Source: DASTGO01 sp035719045 (GTDB lineage Bacteria; Actinomycetota; Actinomycetes; Actinomycetales; Kineosporiaceae). From it: a stretch of 13,150 nt of DNA. Under the pieces are notes generated by a model. It did not search any database. It was not told where the DNA came from and worked only from the letters and a program-made list of their open reading frames with translations. The stretch is taken from positions 1 through 13,150 of the forward strand of contig DASTGO010000156.1 in assembly GCA_035719045.1 (NCBI GenBank). Reading direction: 5' to 3'. A program made the translations under genes and the position numbers. The first letter of the stretch is position 1, and the number at the start of each line of letters is the position of its first letter. Positions 9,521-13,150 of the stretch are shown here, piece after piece.

Positions 9521-12103
9521 TCAGTCCGCGATGGGCGGCACGTCCTCCTCGCCGCGCTCGGCCAGTTCCCGGACCCACTCCGGCGGGGCCGCCGACTGGT
9601 GCGGGGAGCTGATCCCGTGCGCGGGAGTGGCCGGCGGCGTCGGGTGGATCGGTGCCCCCGGCACCGGAGCGCCCGGTCCGCCGACCGCGGTCGTGGCCGG
9701 AACCGTTGCGCCGGAAGCGATCTCGTCGTCCTCGGGGACCAGCCAGACCGCACCCAGCGGTGGCACCCGCAGGGACGCGGAGGCCTGCCGGCCGTGCCAC
9801 GGGGTGTCCTCGGCCACGAGCGCGCCCAGATTGCCCACCCCGGACCCGCCGTACCCCTCGGCGTCGGTGTTGAGGATCTCCAGCCACCGGCCGGCCCTGG
9901 GCAGCCCGACCCGGTAGTCCTCGTCGGGGGTGCCGGCGAAGTTGACGATGCAGACCAGCGGGCGGCCGTCGGGATCCTTGCGGATGAACGAGAACGTGTT
10001 GTGCGGGGCGTCGTTGGCGTCGATCCACTCGAACCCGGCCGGGTCGCTGTCCAGACTCCACAGCTGCGGATGGGCGTGGTAGATCCGGTTCAGGTCGCGG
10101 ACCAGCTGCTGCAGCCCGGCGTGCCAGGGGGTCTCCTCCAGCCACCAGTCGAGGCTGCGCGACTCCGCCCACTCGGCCTCCATGCCGAGCTCGGCGCCCA
10201 TGAACAGCAACTGCTTGCCGGGGTGGGCCCACATGAACGCCAGGTAGGCCCGCTGGTTGGCCAGCTGCTGCCAGCGGTCGCCGGGCATCTTGCGCAGCAG
10301 GGACCCCTTGCCGTGCACCACCTCGTCGTGGCTGATCGGCAGCACGAAGTTCTCGCTGAACGCGTACATCATCGAGAAGGTCATCTGGTGGTGGTGGTAC
10401 TGCCGGTGGATCGGCTCCTTGCTCATGTACACCAGCGAGTCGTGCATCCAGCCCATGTTCCACTTGAACCCGAAGCCCAGGCCGCCCAGGTGGGTGGGCC
10501 GGGTGACGCCGGGCCAGGCGGTGGACTCCTCGGCAATGGTGATGATGCCGGGGGCGCGCCGGTAGGCGGTGGCGTTCATCTCCTGCAGGAAGGAGATCGC
10601 CTCCAGGTGCTCGCGGCCGCCGTAGATGTTCGGCGCCCACTCCCCGTCCTTGCGGGAGTAGTCCAGGTAGAGCATCGAGGCGACCGCGTCCACCCGCAGG
10701 CCGTCGATGTGGAACTGCTCCAGCCAGTACAGGGCGTTGGCCACCAGGAAGTTGCGGACCTCGGTCCGGCCGTAGTCGAAGACCAGGGTGCCCCAGTCCG
10801 GGTGCTCGCCGCGGCGGGAGTCCCCGTACTCGTACAGCGGTTCCCCGTCGAACCGGGCCAGCGCCCAGTCGTCTTTGGGGAAGTGTGCGGGCACCCAGTC
10901 GACGATCACGCCGATCCCGGCCTGGTGCAGCTTGTCCACCAGGTAGCGGAAGTCGTCCGGCACCCCGAACCGGGAGCTCGGCGCGTAGTACGAGGTGACC
11001 TGGTACCCCCAGGAGCCGCCGAACGGGTGTTCGGCCACGGGCAGGAACTCGACGTGGGTGAAGCCGAGGTCCTTGACGTAGCCGGTGAGCTGGTCGGCCA
11101 GCTCCCGGTAGCTGAGCCCCTTGCGCCAGGACCCGAGGTGGACCTCGTAGACACTCATCGGCCGGTGCACGGCGTCGTCGATCGGCCGGGCGGCCATCCA
11201 CTCGTCGTCGCCCCACTCGTAGCTGGAGTGGGTGACCACCGACGCCGTCGACGGCGGGACCTCGGTGGCGAACGCCATCGGGTCGGCTTTCTGCCGCCAG
11301 TGCCCGTCCCGGCCGAGGATCTCGAACTTGTACCGGGTGCCGACCCCGATCCCGGGGACGAAGAGCTCCCAGATCCCGCTGGAGCCCAGGCTGCGCATGG
11401 CGTGGCTGCGGCCGACCCAGTGGTTGAAGTCGCCGACCAGCCGGACGGCGCGGGCGTTCGGCGCCCAGACCGCGAAGGCGGTGCCGGTCACCTCGCCCAT
11501 CGGCCCCTCGAACTCCCGCAGATGGGCGCCGAGAGCGGTGTACAACTCCTCGTGGCGGCCCTCGCGGATCAGGTGCAGGTCCACCTCGCCGAGGGTCGGG
11601 AAGAACCGGTACGGCTCGTCGAGCACGACCGGTGAACCGCCCTCGTACGTCACCCGCAGCCGGTAGTCGCTGCCCTGCTGGATCGGGATCACGGCGCACC
11701 AGATCCCGTCCCACTCGTGGGTCGTCGGGTGGGCCGAGCCGTCGGGGAGCAGCACCTCGACGCTGCGGGCGAACGGGCGCAGGGTGCGTACGGTGACCTG
11801 TCCGTCATGCGGGTGCAGGCCGAGCACCGAGTGCGGGTCGTGGTGCGCGCCGGAGGCCACCCGGGCCAGGGTGTCCCGGTCGGCCGGCTTGGCCCCGGGC
11901 AGGACCACCGACACCGGGGCGGCGGGGGAGGCGGCTGCGCCGTCGGCGGCGGGTGATCCGGCAGTCGTGTCGGGGGCCTGCGTCGCGGTCCCGTTGCCGT
12001 CGGCCGCGGAGCCGGCAGATTGTGGCGATGTCTCGCGGGCCGGTTCGGCCTCCGGGTGGGTGGTGGGCGTGCCGCCCGCGGCAACGGGTCCGTCTTCAGC
12101 CAT
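9521..12103 (-). CDS. glgB: 1,4-alpha-glucan branching enzyme GlgB (GH13)
   Basis: Cleaves alpha-1,4 glucan chains and re-attaches them by alpha-1,6 bonds during glycogen synthesis. Length is 860 residues, longer than the roughly 730-770 typical of actinobacterial GlgB. Residues 1-65 are a Pro/Ala/Gly/Thr low-complexity extension. An N-terminal beta domain (about 75-190, from GAHHDPHSVLGLHP) and a CBM48 domain (about 205-300, VWAPNARAVRLVGDFNHW) follow. The GH13 barrel begins near 316 (SVYEVHLGSW). The catalytic triad is intact: D472 (DGLRVDAVASML), E525 (IAEESTAWPGV) and D593 (ISHDEVVHGK). The C-terminal beta domain ends near WLVPEDD (about 790), with about 70 extra Pro-rich residues after it. 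The frame is open upstream to 12355, but the residues before ATG 12103 are Arg/Pro-rich and unlike the family. That ATG has only a weak site (GAAAGA, 8-nt spacer), so the start is less sure than the gene. No other glycogen gene is in the window. Confidence 0.96.
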   Translation of the reverse strand: MAEDGPVAAGGTPTTHPEAEPARETSPQSAGSAADGNGTATQAPDTTAGSPAADGAAASPAAPVSVVLPGAKPADRDTLARVASGAHHDPHSVLGLHPHDGQVTVRTLRPFARSVEVLLPDGSAHPTTHEWDGIWCAVIPIQQGSDYRLRVTYEGGSPVVLDEPYRFFPTLGEVDLHLIREGRHEELYTALGAHLREFEGPMGEVTGTAFAVWAPNARAVRLVGDFNHWVGRSHAMRSLGSSGIWELFVPGIGVGTRYKFEILGRDGHWRQKADPMAFATEVPPSTASVVTHSSYEWGDDEWMAARPIDDAVHRPMSVYEVHLGSWRKGLSYRELADQLTGYVKDLGFTHVEFLPVAEHPFGGSWGYQVTSYYAPSSRFGVPDDFRYLVDKLHQAGIGVIVDWVPAHFPKDDWALARFDGEPLYEYGDSRRGEHPDWGTLVFDYGRTEVRNFLVANALYWLEQFHIDGLRVDAVASMLYLDYSRKDGEWAPNIYGGREHLEAISFLQEMNATAYRRAPGIITIAEESTAWPGVTRPTHLGGLGFGFKWNMGWMHDSLVYMSKEPIHRQYHHHQMTFSMMYAFSENFVLPISHDEVVHGKGSLLRKMPGDRWQQLANQRAYLAFMWAHPGKQLLFMGAELGMEAEWAESRSLDWWLEETPWHAGLQQLVRDLNRIYHAHPQLWSLDSDPAGFEWIDANDAPHNTFSFIRKDPDGRPLVCIVNFAGTPDEDYRVGLPRAGRWLEILNTDAEGYGGSGVGNLGALVAEDTPWHGRQASASLRVPPLGAVWLVPEDDEIASGATVPATTAVGGPGAPVPGAPIHPTPPATPAHGISSPHQSAAPPEWVRELAERGEEDVPPIAD

Positions 12104-12345
12104 GGCGGCAGTCTTTCGCTTGCCCACCGGCGACGCCAATGTCCGGGGTCGCCGCGCCGTGCCTGATCGTTGTGACGCGCGCCGCGTCGGGCCGTGACCG
12201 GTGGAGGTGCCGGTGCGGTCCGGCCGGTGACGGACGGGTGTCCGCAGTGTTCGGGGAGGGTTCGGGATCCGCGCGGCGCCGCCGGGGGTGGGGGGCGGCT
12301 GCCCAGGACCGCCCGGGGACGGCCCCGACACGGCACGATGTCTGC
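12104..12345. promoter_or_regulatory. Divergent intergenic region between glgB and the OmpR-type regulator
   Basis: These 242 bp should hold the promoters for glgB (minus) and the response regulator (plus). I see no clear -10/-35 pair, operator palindrome or riboswitch. Long frames run through it on both strands, but they are extensions of the neighbouring genes with no family character. Confidence 0.45.
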
Positions 12346-13032
12346 GTGAACGCACCAGCCGACCGGGGACTGGTCCTCGTCGTGGAGGACGAGCCCGCGA
12401 TCGCCGACCTCATCCGGACCTACCTGGCCCGGGAGGGGTACTCGGCTCATGTCGTCCGGGACGGGGAGAGCGCCCTGGCCTCGATCGCCCGGGACCGTCC
12501 CGCCGTGGTGATCCTCGACGTGGGCCTGCCGGGGATCGACGGTACGCAGGTGTGCCGCCGGTTGCGGGCCGCCGGGGACTGGACCCCGGTGCTGTTCGTC
12601 ACCGCACGCGACGACGAGGTGGACCGGGTGCTCGGTCTGGAACTCGGCGCGGACGACTACGTGACCAAGCCGTTCAGCCCGCGCGAACTGGTCGCCCGGG
12701 TCCGGGCGGTGCTGCGCCGCCGGGAGCCGGCCGGTGCGGGGGAGGACGGCCTGAAGGCGGGGGCGGTGGCACTCGATCCGCAGACCCGCCGGGCCAGCGC
12801 GGCAGGAGTTCCCGTCGACCTGACCACCACGGAGTTCGACCTGCTGGCCCATCTGCTGCGCAGGCCGGGCCGGGTGTGCTCGCGCGAGGAACTGCTCAGC
12901 GAGGTGTGGGGGTACCCGGCGGGCACGCCGACCCGCACCGTCGACGTCCACGTCGCCCAGTTGCGCGCGAAGCTCGGCGACGCGCTGCAGTTGCGGACCG
13001 TCCGCGGGGTCGGCTATGCCGCCGAACCCTGA
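12346..13032 (+). CDS. OmpR/PhoB-family response regulator (receiver plus winged helix)
   Basis: A 228-residue two-component transcription factor. The receiver (about 8-125) has E14/D15, phosphoacceptor D58 (VILDVGLPGIDG), T86 (VLFVTARDD) and K108 (DDYVTKPFSPREL). The C-terminal winged helix (about 135-228) shows LTTTEFDLLAHLLRRPGRV, SREELLSEVWGY, the recognition-helix segment TRTVDVHVAQLRAKL and the wing VRGVGYAAEP, all standard for the family. The GTG at 12346 is the only start that gives a normal N-terminus. The frame is open back to 11953, but that part lies opposite glgB. No Shine-Dalgarno sequence precedes the GTG. CACGAT (12334-12339), ending 6 nt upstream, could be a -10 box for a leaderless message, but this is weak inference. 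It is divergent from glgB and probably followed by its own kinase gene. The signal and target genes cannot be told from sequence. Confidence 0.93.
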   Translation: MNAPADRGLVLVVEDEPAIADLIRTYLAREGYSAHVVRDGESALASIARDRPAVVILDVGLPGIDGTQVCRRLRAAGDWTPVLFVTARDDEVDRVLGLELGADDYVTKPFSPRELVARVRAVLRRREPAGAGEDGLKAGAVALDPQTRRASAAGVPVDLTTTEFDLLAHLLRRPGRVCSREELLSEVWGYPAGTPTRTVDVHVAQLRAKLGDALQLRTVRGVGYAAEP

Positions 13033-13150
13033 CCGGCCCGGTCCCGCCCGGCTGGGCCGCTCCGCCCGGCTGGGCCGCTCCGCCCGGCTGACCTGGCCCG
13101 CTCCAGTTGCCAGGCCGGTCCGCCCCGCCCGGCCCGCAGGTGGGGAGCCG
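13016..13150 (+). CDS. Possible start of a downstream gene, perhaps the partner histidine kinase (3' end outside window)
   Basis: An ATG at 13016 lies inside the end of the response regulator gene, in another frame, and opens a frame that stays open to the window edge (45 codons) with mostly G/C third positions. A 17-nt overlap with an OmpR-type regulator is a common arrangement for the cognate membrane kinase. The visible N-terminus is Arg/Pro-rich with two RSARLG-type repeats and has no recognisable domain or membrane helix yet. Composition alone could keep this frame open, so the call is tentative. Confidence 0.35.
   Translation, partial: MPPNPDRPGPARLGRSARLGRSARLTWPAPVARPVRPARPAGGEP
13045..13090 (+). 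repeat. 18-bp tandem repeat, about 2.5 copies, after the OmpR-type regulator
   Basis: CGCCCGGCTGGGCCGCTC is exact at 13045-13062 and 13063-13080, followed by the first 10 bases again at 13081-13090. In the candidate frame from 13016 it encodes ARLGRS repeats. Confidence 0.93.

Noticed and set aside
9599..11635. 678-residue plus-strand open frame through glgB
   Set aside because: Val/Gly/Leu/His-rich shadow of glgB, whose catalytic residues are all on the minus strand.
9510..11714. 734-residue minus-strand frame overlapping glgB in another frame
   Set aside because: Arg/Pro/Gly-rich translation without family motifs; the correct frame is the one ending at 9521.
11953..12345. N-terminal extension of the OmpR-type regulator
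   Set aside because: It lies partly opposite the start of glgB and adds Arg/Ala-rich sequence before a receiver that starts normally at 12346.

Overview
The window is very GC-rich (roughly 70% or more by eye), with G/C-ending codons, GTG as well as ATG starts, and 4-nt start/stop overlaps. This fits a high-GC actinobacterium. A chemoreceptor-type signalling domain beside receiver/HDOD proteins suggests a motile or chemosensory lineage such as Kineosporiales, Actinoplanes relatives or Nocardioidaceae, but the genus is only a guess. I see no mobile element, tRNA, rRNA or CRISPR array.

Layout. (1) 1-1592, plus strand: the 3' part of a methyl-accepting chemotaxis protein, then a single-domain bacteriohemerythrin with a complete diiron ligand set. 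(2) 1620-2756, minus strand: a receiver fused to an HD-GYP-like domain that has lost its metal ligands. (3) 2757-2959: a divergent intergenic region with a 21-bp tandem repeat. (4) 2960-9451, plus strand: a four-gene operon ordered kinase, receiver-HDOD, kinase, receiver-HDOD. Every junction is a 4-nt ATGA or GTGA overlap. The two kinase/regulator pairs are clear paralogues, so this is a tandem duplication of a two-gene phosphotransfer module. (5) 9478-9511: a perfect 15-bp-stem hairpin shared by the convergent operon and glgB. (6) 9521-12103, minus strand: glycogen branching enzyme GlgB with long low-complexity ends. (7) 12346-13032, plus strand: an OmpR/PhoB-type response regulator. A possible downstream partner gene overlaps its end and runs off the window.

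How it may work together (inference). The left two thirds look like a soluble sensory locus. A chemoreceptor-type protein and an O2-binding hemerythrin lie next to two cytoplasmic PAS kinases. The kinases' likely partners carry HDOD or inactive HD-GYP outputs, which act by protein contact rather than by binding DNA or making a product. No gene in the left block (1-9451) encodes a DNA-binding output. glgB and the OmpR-type regulator look like a separate block divided by the hairpin. The most distinctive signal is the duplicated kinase-HDOD module, together with recurring short tandem repeats (15-30 bp) at gene ends and linkers.
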